Shown piece by piece: positions 41,382 through 51,500 of a stretch of 64,000 bases of DNA. The stretch comes from Oscillospiraceae bacterium. Lineage in GTDB: Bacteria > Bacillota > Clostridia > Oscillospirales > Acutalibacteraceae. The translations under genes were made by a program, and so were the position numbers. Each line of letters opens with the position of its first letter. The first letter of the stretch is position 1. A model generated the notes under the pieces. That model saw nothing but the letters and a program-made list of their open reading frames with translations, had not been told where the DNA came from and ran no database searches. The stretch covers positions 62,001 through 126,000 of the forward strand of contig SVPE01000004.1 of assembly GCA_015066015.1 (NCBI GenBank), read 5' to 3'.

Positions 41382-42167
41382 ATGCTTCGCATTGAAAGTA
41401 CATCCAATGACAAAATAAAACTCGCAGTCAAGGTTGCTACCTCAGCGAAATGCCGCAAAGAAACGGGTTTGTTTTTTCTTGAGGGACTTCGGCTTTGTCG
41501 TGATGCAGCGCTTACCGGTTACGAGATTGAAACAACTTTCATAACTGATTCTGCAGCCGAAAAATTCTCTGAAGACATAGATTTTATCACTTCCTCATCT
41601 GAGTATGCATATCTGATATCTGAAAGCATTGAAAAGAAAATCACTCAGGCTCAGACTCCCCAGGGAATATTCTGCCTTTGCAGGATGAAAAAAATATGTC
41701 ATGAAATAAATTTTTCGAGCGGTAAGTACGTTGCTCTCGAAAACATTCAGGATCCTGCTAATTTCGGTGCGATTTTACGTACTGCTGAAGCTCTCGGTAT
41801 CAGTGGCGCTATAACTTTTCAGTGCTGCGATATTTATAATCCGAAAACACAAAGGGCGGCAATGGGTTCGGCTCTCAGACTGCCTGTAATTAAAAGCGTC
41901 AATTTGTGCGAAACTTTAACAGATCTTGCAAAAAAAGGTATGAAGCTTTATGCCACAACGCCGGACAACGGTGCTGATAAAATAACAAATGAAGATTTAT
42001 CGGGCGGCATAATAGCAGTTATCGGTAATGAAGGAAACGGCGTCAGTGACGAAGTTTTTGAAATATGCCGAAAGGTTACGATTCCCATGGCGGGACGTGC
42101 GGAATCGCTGAATGCATCAATGGCTGCAGCAATAACGATGTGGGAGATGATGAGAAGTGACGGATAA
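41382..42167 (+). CDS. TrmH/SpoU-family RNA 2'-O-methyltransferase
   Basis: A 261 aa SPOUT methyltransferase for rRNA or tRNA ribose methylation. The N-terminal substrate-binding domain has LFFLEGLRLCRDA. The knotted domain has YVALENIQDPANFGAILRTAEALG, then IAVIGNEGNGVSDE and the final VTIPMAGRAESLNASMAAAI. It is of RlmB/TrmH type, and the target nucleotide is not predictable. It starts after AAAGGGGAAGG. Its 3' end overlaps dprA by 11 bases. Confidence 0.92.
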   Translation: MLRIESTSNDKIKLAVKVATSAKCRKETGLFFLEGLRLCRDAALTGYEIETTFITDSAAEKFSEDIDFITSSSEYAYLISESIEKKITQAQTPQGIFCLCRMKKICHEINFSSGKYVALENIQDPANFGAILRTAEALGISGAITFQCCDIYNPKTQRAAMGSALRLPVIKSVNLCETLTDLAKKGMKLYATTPDNGADKITNEDLSGGIIAVIGNEGNGVSDEVFEICRKVTIPMAGRAESLNASMAAAITMWEMMRSDG

Positions 42168-43404
42168 GCTTCTGTATTGGTTGTGGCTTCAGGATTGTCT
42201 CGGGAGCTATTATAATATCAGGCAGTTGTTTGAAAAGTATGGAGATGCCGAAGCGATATTTGTGGAACGTGAAAGGATCAGTAAAGAAGAAAAGTTTCTT
42301 GCAACCATAAAAGAAAGATTTATTAAAAATAAGCTTGAGGATTTTGCTGACAGACTCAAATTTTGTAAGGATCATAAAATCCACCTTGTAACTCCTGACA
42401 GTAAATATTATCCCGAAAGGCTTTTTGATATCGAAAATTATCCTCTTGTTTTGTATGTAAGAGGCGATTATAGAATTCTGGCAAATCCAAGAATGATTGC
42501 TGTAATCGGCAGCAGAACGCCAAGTGTTTACGGGGAAAAATCAGCTGAAAAAATTGTTTCAACGCTTGCAGTAAATGATTATATTGTCGTAAGCGGAGGA
42601 GCTTTGGGTATAGACAGTGTTGCGCATAGCAACGCCTTGAGCACTGGCGGCAAAACAGTACTGATAATGGGTTGCGGTCACGGTACCCCGTATCTGCCTG
42701 AAAATTCTGCTTTGAGAAAAGCGGTTGCAGAAGGTGGTGCACTTGTTTCCGAGTATCCGCCATACGCTCCGGTAACTCAGGGATCTTTTCCTCGCAGAAA
42801 CAGAATAATTTCCGGTATGAGCAAAGGCGTAGTAATTGTTGAGGCTGCTGAGCGAAGTGGAACATTCAGCACGGCAAACCATGCACTCGAGCAGGGAAGA
42901 GATGTTTTTGTGCTTCCGGGTGATATTGAAAGCGGAAACTTCGCAGGCTCAAATAAGCTTATAAGCGACGGTGCCAATCCTATATTTTCCGGCGAAGACA
43001 TTTTACTGTTTTATCGTGACATTACGAAAATTAAAAAATCGGGTAAAATGAAAACCGGTAATGCTTTTGAAAACATAAATGTTGATTCAGAATATTCAAA
43101 AAAGGTTGTTCCAAAAATCAGAAGAAAAAAGACGAAGAAAGAAAACGAAGACTCTGAAACGGAATTAACGATAAAAAAAAGCGATAACCTTGTAAAAAAA
43201 TCTGAAAAAATTTCTCTTGAAGGTATTTCTAAAAACGCTATGATAGTGTATAATATAATGTCTGATGGAAATTGTTTTCTCGATGACATCAAAAGAGAAA
43301 GTGGGCTTGACATCAGCAAGGTTCTGGTTTCACTTACAGAGCTTGAGATGTTCGGTATTGCGGAAAGTGACGGACCGAACAGGTATAAATTGAAATTAAT
43401 CTAG
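42157..43404 (+). CDS. dprA: DNA processing protein DprA/Smf
   Basis: A 415 aa RecA loader for incoming single-stranded DNA. The Rossmann-like core carries IAVIGSRTPSVYGEK, VSGGALGIDSVAHSNAL and FPRRNRIISGMSKGVVIVEA. A Lys/Glu-rich linker (about 300-345) precedes a C-terminal winged-helix segment (MIVYNIMSDGNCFLDDI). The GTG start is inside the trmH gene, which suggests coupling. Its presence fits possible natural competence, but no com genes are in the window. Confidence 0.95.
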   Translation: MTDKLLYWLWLQDCLGSYYNIRQLFEKYGDAEAIFVERERISKEEKFLATIKERFIKNKLEDFADRLKFCKDHKIHLVTPDSKYYPERLFDIENYPLVLYVRGDYRILANPRMIAVIGSRTPSVYGEKSAEKIVSTLAVNDYIVVSGGALGIDSVAHSNALSTGGKTVLIMGCGHGTPYLPENSALRKAVAEGGALVSEYPPYAPVTQGSFPRRNRIISGMSKGVVIVEAAERSGTFSTANHALEQGRDVFVLPGDIESGNFAGSNKLISDGANPIFSGEDILLFYRDITKIKKSGKMKTGNAFENINVDSEYSKKVVPKIRRKKTKKENEDSETELTIKKSDNLVKKSEKISLEGISKNAMIVYNIMSDGNCFLDDIKRESGLDISKVLVSLTELEMFGIAESDGPNRYKLKLI

Positions 43405-43419
43405 AAAAGGTGAATATAT

Positions 43420-45525
43420 ATGGCAGATTTAATTATTGTAGAGTCTCCTTCAAAGGCAAAAACTCTTAAAAACTATCTAGGAAGCGGCTATAATATTGTT
43501 GCTTCAAAGGGTCATATAAGAGATCTTCCTGCAGCCAGACTCAGTGTCGATGTAAAACATGATTTTGCACCGAAATACAGCATTGTAAAAGGTAAGGAAA
43601 AGCTTGTGAAAGAGCTTAAAGAGGCCGTGGCTGACAGCAACAGAGTTTATCTCGCAACTGACCCTGACCGCGAAGGAGAAGCTATTTCGTGGCATCTTGC
43701 TGAGATTCTGGGTCTTGATCTTGATGAGGCTAACAGAGTTACGTTTAACGAAATAACAAAGACCGGTGTAAAAAACGGTATGGCTAATCCGAGAAAAGTC
43801 GATCTTGATCTTGTAAATGCTCAGCAGGCAAGACGAATTCTTGACAGGCTCGTAGGCTACAAGCTCAGTCCTTTTGTATCGCAGAAGATCAGACGAGGTC
43901 TTTCGGCCGGCAGAGTACAGAGTGTTGCACTCAGAATAATCACCGACAGAGAAAACGAAATCAGAGCTTTTGTGCCTGAAGAGTACTGGAGTCTTGAGGG
44001 TAAATTTACTTCTTCAAAGAAGACATTTACTGCAGAGTTTTACGGCGATGAAACCGGAAAAATAGATCTTAAAACTGAGGACCAGGTTGATTCTTATATC
44101 AGGCGTCTTGATGGTGCTTCGTACTACATTCATTCGCTTAAAACAGGAACCAGAAAAAAGAATCCTGCACCGCCGTTTATCACATCTACTCTTCAGCAGG
44201 AAGCTTCAAAAAGACTTGGTTTCAGAGCTGAGAGGACAATGAAAATTGCACAGGAGCTTTACGAAGGTGTCAATATCCCGGGTTACGGCTCAATAGGTCT
44301 TATCACTTACATGAGAACAGACTCTCTCAGAGTTTCAGAGGAAGCACGTCAGGCTGCACATGAATTCATCAGCGGCACGTACGGTGAAAAGTACAACCCC
44401 GACAAGCCTAATTATTACAAATCAAGAAGTAACGCCCAGGACGGACATGAAGCTATAAGACCGTCTACAGTTTCTATAACTCCCGATAGCATAAAAGACA
44501 GTCTTTCAGCTGAACAGTATAAGCTTTACTCACTTATATGGAAAAGGTTTATAGCAAGTATGATGGCTCCATGCCTTCAGAATGCAACAAAGCTCGAAAT
44601 CAGAAGTACGGTGAGCGGTCAGCCTGAAGAAAAATACTGCGTATTTACCGCCAGTGGATACAGTGTCAAGTTTGACGGATTTACGGTTATATATAACGTA
44701 AATGATGATGAAGAGAAATCGAAGCTTCCCGAAGGACTTAAGGCAAATGAAAGCATAAAGCTCAAGGAGCTTTCAAAAAACCAGCACTTCACTCAGGCTC
44801 CTCCGAGATTCACTGAAGAATCTCTTATCAAGACACTTGAAGAAAACGGTGTCGGACGTCCCAGTACTTACGCTACAATTATTTCAACTATTGTAAAAAG
44901 AGAATATATCACAAGAAAATCCAAACAGCTTATACCTACAGAGCTGGGTGAAGCAATTGTGGGACTTCTTAAGGATAAATTCAAGAATATCGTAAATGTC
45001 AAATTCACTGCTCAGATGGAGACAAGTCTTGATAAAGTAGGTGAAGGCGAAGAGGATTACATCCGTATGCTTCACGAATTCTACGATGATTTTGACAAGA
45101 ATCTACAGAAGGTAAAATCTGAAATGGACGGTGTTAAAATTCAGCTCAAAGAAGATGAAACCGACATTCCCTGCGAAAAATGCGGCAGAATGATGGTTAT
45201 AAAAACCGGACGCTTCGGCAAATTCCTTGCTTGTCCTGCTTATCCTGAGTGTAAGACAACAAAACCTTATGTGCTTGAAACAGAGGCAACCTGTCCTGCT
45301 TGCGGCGGAAAGGTTATTTCAAAAAAATCAAAAAGAGGATACACTTTCTTCGGTTGTGACAATTGGCCCGAATGTAACTTTATGACATGGGATAAGCCTA
45401 CAAAGGAAAAATGTCCTAACTGTGGAAAATCCTTGTTCAAGGGCAAGGGCGGTATACTTTCATGCCTTGATGAAAAGTGCGGTTACAAGGTGAAAGAAAC
45501 TAAAAAAAGTAAATCCAAAGGTTAA
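43420..45525 (+). CDS. topA: DNA topoisomerase I
   Basis: Type IA topoisomerase, 701 aa, relaxing negative supercoils. The Toprim domain has LIIVESPSKAKTLKNYLG and ATDPDREGEAISWHLAE. The catalytic Tyr297 is in IGLITYMRTDSLRVS. The C terminus has three zinc ribbons, each with a CxxC pair and a second Cys pair: CEKCGRMM, CPACGGKV and CPNCGKSL. dprA-topA-trmFO is a conserved Firmicute order. Confidence 0.97.
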   Translation: MADLIIVESPSKAKTLKNYLGSGYNIVASKGHIRDLPAARLSVDVKHDFAPKYSIVKGKEKLVKELKEAVADSNRVYLATDPDREGEAISWHLAEILGLDLDEANRVTFNEITKTGVKNGMANPRKVDLDLVNAQQARRILDRLVGYKLSPFVSQKIRRGLSAGRVQSVALRIITDRENEIRAFVPEEYWSLEGKFTSSKKTFTAEFYGDETGKIDLKTEDQVDSYIRRLDGASYYIHSLKTGTRKKNPAPPFITSTLQQEASKRLGFRAERTMKIAQELYEGVNIPGYGSIGLITYMRTDSLRVSEEARQAAHEFISGTYGEKYNPDKPNYYKSRSNAQDGHEAIRPSTVSITPDSIKDSLSAEQYKLYSLIWKRFIASMMAPCLQNATKLEIRSTVSGQPEEKYCVFTASGYSVKFDGFTVIYNVNDDEEKSKLPEGLKANESIKLKELSKNQHFTQAPPRFTEESLIKTLEENGVGRPSTYATIISTIVKREYITRKSKQLIPTELGEAIVGLLKDKFKNIVNVKFTAQMETSLDKVGEGEEDYIRMLHEFYDDFDKNLQKVKSEMDGVKIQLKEDETDIPCEKCGRMMVIKTGRFGKFLACPAYPECKTTKPYVLETEATCPACGGKVISKKSKRGYTFFGCDNWPECNFMTWDKPTKEKCPNCGKSLFKGKGGILSCLDEKCGYKVKETKKSKSKG

Positions 45526-45548
45526 AAACAATGAAAGGCGGTGAAAAA

Positions 45549-46880
45549 ATGGCAGATAAAATTAAAGTAATAGGCGGCGGTCTTGCCGGTGTAGAAGCGG
45601 CTTGGCAGATAGCATCACACGGTTTTGATGTTGAGCTTTACGAAATGAAGCCTGTCAGGTTTTCGCCGGCTCACAAAATGCCTCTTTTAGGCGAACTTGT
45701 TTGTTCAAATTCACTGAAAGCAAAAAGGCTGGAATCTGCGGCAGGTCTTCTTAAAACCGAAATGAGAGTTTTCGGTTCAATTTGTATGGAGTGTGCAGAT
45801 AAGTCTGAGGTTCCTGCCGGCGGCGCACTTGCGGTCGACAGAGCTATATTTGCAAAGCTTATCACTGAGAAAATTGAAAATAACAAAAGAATAACACTTG
45901 TCCGTAATGAAGTCACGGAAATTCCCGAAGGAAATGTTATTATTGCTGCAGGGCCTCTCGCATCTGATCTGCTCAGTGAAAAAATAAGTGAACTGTGCGG
46001 TAACGGACTTCATTTTTACGATGCAGCAGCACCTATTGTTTCCAGAGACAGTATTGATATGGAAAGTGCTTTTACAGCCTCAAGATATGAAAGGGGAGGC
46101 GAAGATGATTATATCAACTGTCCTATGAATAAGGCTGAATATGAGGCTTTTTATGAGGCTCTTGTAAATGCTGAAAGTGCTGAACTTCATTCTTTCGACA
46201 AACGAAAAGACGTTTATGAGGGTTGTATGCCCATTGAAGTTATGGCATCGAGAGGCAAAGATACTATGCGCTTCGGTCCTATGAAGCCGGTAGGTCTTGT
46301 TGATCCCCGTACCGGTCACAGACCTTGGGCGGTTTTACAGTTGCGCAAAGAAAACAGTAAAGGCACAATGCTTAATCTTGTAGGTTTTCAGACGAATCTT
46401 AAGTTTTCTGAGCAAAAGCGTGTTTTCTCGATGATTCCTGCACTGAAAAATGCTGAGTTTCTTCGTTATGGTGTTATGCATAGGAATACGTTTATAAATT
46501 CACCTGAGCTACTTGATGCAACGTTTTCATTCAAAGGGCGAAAGAATCTTTTCTTTGCAGGACAGATCACGGGTGTTGAGGGTTATATGGAATCAGCATC
46601 CTCGGGCATACTTGCCGGTCTGAATATGGTAAGACTGCTTCAGGAAAAAGAGCTTCTTGTTTTACCTGAAACAACAATGATGGGTGCTTTAAGCAGATAT
46701 ATCAGTGACAGTACTGTCAGGAATTTTCAGCCTATGGGTGCAAATTTCGGTGTGTTGCCGCCGATTGAGCCTAAAATAAGAGATAAAGCTCAAAGATACG
46801 AAGCTTTAAGCAAAAGGGCTATGTCAGATTTAAAAATATATCTTGAAAGGATGGGTTATAATGGATTTTACGGAGCTTGA
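45549..46880 (+). CDS. trmFO: Folate/FAD-dependent tRNA (uracil-54-C5)-methyltransferase
   Basis: Flavoprotein that makes ribothymidine at tRNA position 54 using methylenetetrahydrofolate. The FAD fold is VIGGGLAGVEAAWQIA, followed by PAHKMPLLGELVCSNSLKA and the C-terminal GQITGVEGYMESASSG. The length is 443 aa. The ATG at 45549 after AAAGGCGGTG is preferred over one at 45531, which leaves the ribosome-binding site inside the frame. Its last 20 bases overlap rnc. Confidence 0.95.
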   Translation: MADKIKVIGGGLAGVEAAWQIASHGFDVELYEMKPVRFSPAHKMPLLGELVCSNSLKAKRLESAAGLLKTEMRVFGSICMECADKSEVPAGGALAVDRAIFAKLITEKIENNKRITLVRNEVTEIPEGNVIIAAGPLASDLLSEKISELCGNGLHFYDAAAPIVSRDSIDMESAFTASRYERGGEDDYINCPMNKAEYEAFYEALVNAESAELHSFDKRKDVYEGCMPIEVMASRGKDTMRFGPMKPVGLVDPRTGHRPWAVLQLRKENSKGTMLNLVGFQTNLKFSEQKRVFSMIPALKNAEFLRYGVMHRNTFINSPELLDATFSFKGRKNLFFAGQITGVEGYMESASSGILAGLNMVRLLQEKELLVLPETTMMGALSRYISDSTVRNFQPMGANFGVLPPIEPKIRDKAQRYEALSKRAMSDLKIYLERMGYNGFYGA

Positions 46881-47541
46881 AGAACGAATCGGCTATAAGT
46901 TTAAAAATATTACATTACTTGAGACTGCTATGACTCATTCCTCATATGCAAATGAAAAGCAGCTTTCAAGAGAGTGTAATGAGCGACTTGAATTTCTAGG
47001 TGATTCCGTTCTCGGAATTATCACTGCAGAATACTTCTATCACAATCTCAATCATCTTCCCGAAGGCGAGATGACAAAGCGCAGAGCAGCGTGTGCATGC
47101 GAAAAGTCACTTTTTGATTTCGCAAAAGAAATCGATTTAGGTAAATATATTCTTCTCGGTCGGGGTGAGGAACGAACCGGCGGAAGAAAAAGGGCATCTA
47201 TTCTTGCTGATGCATTTGAAGCTCTTATTGCAGCGGTTTATCTTGATTCCGGTCTCGAAGATGCAAGGAAGTTTGTTCTTGATTTTGTTAAAAAGGCAGC
47301 TGATAAGCAGACACGCCTCAGAGATTACAAAACAGAGCTTCAGGAGATTGTTCAGAAAAATCCCCATGAACACCTTTCTTACGTTCTGGTTGGTGAGAGT
47401 GGACCTGATCACGACAAGCGCTTTGAGGTTGAAGTAAATCTCAACAGTAATGTTGTAGGCTGCGGCGTAGGAAGAAGTAAAAAACTTGCTGAGCAGCAGG
47501 CTGCAAAGCAGGCACTGGAATTAATGGGGATAAAAATTTGA
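46861..47541 (+). CDS. rnc: Ribonuclease III
   Basis: Double-stranded RNA endonuclease for rRNA and mRNA processing. The nuclease signature is ERLEFLGDSVLGIITAEY with the second Asp/Glu site in ADAFEALIAAVYLD. The C-terminal dsRNA-binding domain has YKTELQEIVQKNP and GVGRSKKLAEQQAAKQALE. The length of 226 aa is normal. The start at 46861 overlaps trmFO by 20 bases, with AAAGG upstream. It is followed by the radical SAM gene and smc, as in related clostridia. Confidence 0.96.
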   Translation: MDFTELEERIGYKFKNITLLETAMTHSSYANEKQLSRECNERLEFLGDSVLGIITAEYFYHNLNHLPEGEMTKRRAACACEKSLFDFAKEIDLGKYILLGRGEERTGGRKRASILADAFEALIAAVYLDSGLEDARKFVLDFVKKAADKQTRLRDYKTELQEIVQKNPHEHLSYVLVGESGPDHDKRFEVEVNLNSNVVGCGVGRSKKLAEQQAAKQALELMGIKI

Positions 47542-48533
47542 AACATATAAATGTTGCACTTTTTGTGCCTGATGCCGGTTGTCCGCACAGATGTAGCTTC
47601 TGTAATCAGAAAACAATTTCAGGTTCAGTTAACGCTCTTCGTCCGGATGAAATCGATTCATCGGTAAAAACAGCGTTGAGCAGTGCCGATTGTAATGAAG
47701 GTGAAATCGCTTTTTTCGGTGGTAGCTTCACTGCAATCGACAGAGAATATATGATTTCGCTTCTTGCAAGAGCTTATGCATATGTAAACAAGGGCTTATT
47801 CAAAGGTATCCGTATATCGACGAGACCTGACTGCATTTCGCAGGAGATACTTGTTATATTGAAAAAATACGGTGTGACTGCAATTGAGCTCGGTTGTCAG
47901 AGTATGGATGACGATGTATTACTTTTAAACAGCCGCGGACACAGTAAGTCTGATGTCATCAGGTCAGTCGAAATGATTAAACATTTCGGATTTGAGCTTG
48001 GTTTACAGATGATGACCGGCCTGTACGGTGATACTGAGGAAAAGACAATTGCTACTGCGGAATCAATAATTTCACTCAAGCCCGATACAGTAAGAATTTA
48101 TCCTACCGTGGTGTTGGAAGGTACAAGACTTTGTGAGCTTTACAGGCAAGGTGAGTATAGACCGCAAACCGTTGAGGAGGCGGCTCAGCTTTGTAAAAGG
48201 CTTCTGAAAATGTTCAATGAAGCCAATATCAGGGTTATTAGATTAGGACTTCATTCCGGTGGCAATGTAGATGACGGCTTTGTAGCGGGTGCATATCATC
48301 CGGCTTTCAGAGAAATATGCGAAAGTAAGCTTTATTTTGATGAAGTTGTGTCGCAGATTGAATCAGAAGCCATTCCAAAAGGTAAAATAGAGATAACCGT
48401 CGGCAATAAATATGTTTCAATGCTGACAGGACAAAAGAAATCAAATCTTCATATGCTTAATGATTTGGGTTATGAGGTAACAATTGTTCAAAATAAGGAC
48501 TATCCAAAATATAAAGTTAGTGTGCGAGGTTAA
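47538..48533 (+). CDS. Radical SAM protein, Elp3-like
   Basis: A 331 aa radical SAM enzyme. The cluster-binding motif CPHRCSFC (CxxxCxxC) follows FVPDAG, and IAFFGGSFTAID is the next SAM-fold strand. Segments ELGCQSMDDDVL and VRIYPTVVLEGTRL match the Elp3 radical SAM domain. The acetyltransferase domain of Elp3 is absent. The TTG start at 47538 overlaps the rnc stop codon. Its role is unknown; the position between rnc and smc is conserved, which suggests an RNA or tRNA modification role (inference). Confidence 0.85.
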   Translation: MKHINVALFVPDAGCPHRCSFCNQKTISGSVNALRPDEIDSSVKTALSSADCNEGEIAFFGGSFTAIDREYMISLLARAYAYVNKGLFKGIRISTRPDCISQEILVILKKYGVTAIELGCQSMDDDVLLLNSRGHSKSDVIRSVEMIKHFGFELGLQMMTGLYGDTEEKTIATAESIISLKPDTVRIYPTVVLEGTRLCELYRQGEYRPQTVEEAAQLCKRLLKMFNEANIRVIRLGLHSGGNVDDGFVAGAYHPAFREICESKLYFDEVVSQIESEAIPKGKIEITVGNKYVSMLTGQKKSNLHMLNDLGYEVTIVQNKDYPKYKVSVRG

Positions 48534-48537
48534 CAGT

Positions 48538-51500
48538 ATGATATTAACAGCACTTGAAATGCAGGGCTTCAAATCCTTTCCCGAAAAAACAGTTCTTAAA
48601 TTCGGAAAAGGTATAACTGCTGTTGTCGGACCTAACGGTAGCGGTAAGAGTAACATTTCCGATGCCGTTCGTTGGGTTCTTGGTGAGCAGTCAAGTAAGT
48701 CTTTGCGCGGTTCTAAAATGGAAGATGTCATTTTTGACGGTACAAAGGTAAGAAAAGCATACGGCTATGCTCAGGTTACTCTGCGCCTTGACAACAAGGA
48801 CAGATCGCTTAAGGGTTATGATTCCGACGAAGTAAGTGTTACAAGGCGTTACTACCGTTCAGGTGAAAGTGAATACAAGATTAACGGTGCCTCTGTCAGA
48901 TTACGTGATGTTCATGAGCTTTTTATGGATACAGGTCTCGGCAGAGATGGCTATTCAATGGTAAGCCAGGGAAAAATTGCCGATATGGTAAGCGGTAAAG
49001 GTAAGGAATGCCGAGAAATGCTGGAAGAAGCTGCCGGCATCTCATCTTACCGTTACAGAAGAAATGATTCACTTAAAAAGCTTGCTCAGGCTGAGGATAA
49101 TCTTATAAGATTAAGAGATATTCTTTCTGAACTTGAAAGCAGAGTCGGACCCTTGAAGCATCAGAGTGAAAAAGCCGAGAAATTTCTTGTGCTTTCTGAA
49201 GAAAAGAAAAAGCTTGAAATCGGATTATGGCTTCACAATATTGATAAGCTCCGTGATGATCTGAGAAAACAGGAAGATAATATTGCAATTGCTTCGGGTC
49301 ATTACGGTGAGGTTGAAGAAGAGCTTTCAAAAATTGAAGAACAGATAGAAGAAAGCATAAAAACTACTCAGAATATCAACATCGAAATTGAAGAAATTCG
49401 TCATAATATTTCCCTTCTTGAAGAGGAGGCTGCATCTGCAGGTAGCCAAAAGGCAGTTCTCGAAAGCTCGATTGTTCACAGCAGAGACACTATTGAACGT
49501 ATTGAAAAAAGCCGTGATGACAGTGAAAGTGACAAAAACGAGCTTTTAAAAGAGATTCAAACAGAAGAAAAGCTTATTTCACAGATTGAAAGTATAAAAG
49601 CTAAGAAAACCGAAGAGTATAATGCAGCAAATGCAGAGCTTGAAAAAATGAAGAGCTCGGGCGGTGAGCTCAAGCAGGAACGAGATAAAATTTCAGGTGA
49701 AATTACTGCTCTTACAGCATTGCTTGCAGACTACAGAGTAAAGATGTCAACGGCACTGTCTTCAAAGAATGAAATTCTCGCAAGACAGGAAATCGTTGAT
49801 AGCCTCGTTGTCGGTAAAAAGAATGCTGTTGCAGAATTCGAAGGCAAAATTACAGATGTAAAAAAGTCTGTTGAGGAAAGCGCAAATGAAATAACAGAGT
49901 TAAACAACGCCTTGAGCGGTTACAGCCTCAGATATAGGCAAAAGAATGAAAAGGCGGACAAGCTGAAAAAAGAACTTGATGAAAAGTTGTTTGAAAGTCA
50001 GCGGGTCTCATCTAAAATAAAAATGCTCCTTGAACTTGAAAAAAATATGGAAGGTTATTCGGGAGCAGTCAAAAGAGTTATCAAAGAAGGCGAAAAAGGC
50101 GCTTTAAAGGGTATCCACGGCACAATTTCACAGCTGATTTCTGTGAAATCAGAGTTTGCGGTTGCAATTGAAACTGCTTTTGGTAATTCAATTCAGAATA
50201 TAGTTACTGATACAGAAAATGATGCAAAGGTTGCTATTAATTTCCTTAAAAAATCCAACCTTGGACGAGCTACTTTTCAACCGATTTCTGCAATTAAGGG
50301 AAAGACCCTTGATGAGAATGACCTTGAAGATTGCTACGGTTACGTTGATACTGCAGTAAACCTTATAACATATGATGCTTTATATCATGAAATTATAACT
50401 TCACTTATTGGCAAAACTGTTGTGGCAGAGGATCTTACAAGTGCAATCAACATAGCCAAAAAGTACGGTCACAGATTCAAAATCGTTACTCTTGACGGAC
50501 AGGTTATCAATCCGGGCGGATCTATGACCGGCGGTTCTCAGGACAGAAGTGCCGGTTTTCTTTCAAGATCAACCGAAATTGAAGAAATGAAGGTTAAACA
50601 AACAGCTCTTGATGAAAAGGTGGAGTCTCTTACCTCTTCTTATGAAAAGCTTACGGCGGAGTTAGATGCACTTGAACGTGAAACCGAGTGTCTGAAGCAG
50701 AGCGTAGCAGTTGCTCAGGAAGAAAAGATCCGTATCGAAGGACAGCTTGATCTTGTTTTACAACAGTATACTTCTGTTAAGCTGGATCTTGAAGAGCTTC
50801 TAAGGGAAAAGTCAGAGTCTGAAAAGAGACTCAAAGAAATTGAAGATGATTACAATAAATCCGTTCAGGCAGTAAATGATTTCACTCAGAGGATTGAAGG
50901 CGGAGAAGAAAGTCTTAAGAATCTTAGCGAAAAGAATGAAGTTATTATTAGTAAAAGTGAAGAAATTGCCTCTATGATTTCCGGACTGACTCTTGACATA
51001 CACGGTGCTGACAAAGATTTGCAGGCACGTATGCAGGCTTTGAATATGCTTAAAGCAAGACTTATCAACTATGAAAATAAAGATAAGGAGCTTGACGAGG
51101 AAATAGTGTCAATCAAGCTTAAAATAACAGAAACTGAAGGCAAAATTCTCGAACTTGCAGAGCTTTCAAGAAATCTCTATGATAAGAGAAAGCAGAGCAA
51201 CAATGATATACTCGAACTGCAGAAGAGAAGAAGCGCTGAAGAGGAAAGAGCCTCTGAGCTTCGTACAACCGAGCGCTCAAAGACTGCTGAAAGAGAAAAA
51301 GTAAACGGAGAACTTGCTCGTCTTGAAGAGCGCAAGGAATCAATGCAGAAGGATTGTCTTGATACAGAAAACAAGCTTTTTGATGAGTATCAGCTTACAA
51401 GGCGAGAAGCAGAAGCTACCGTTGCAAAGCCCGCTGAACCAAGAGTTGCTCAGAGAACTCTTAATGAAATCAAAGGCAAAATCAGAGCTCTCGGCTCCGT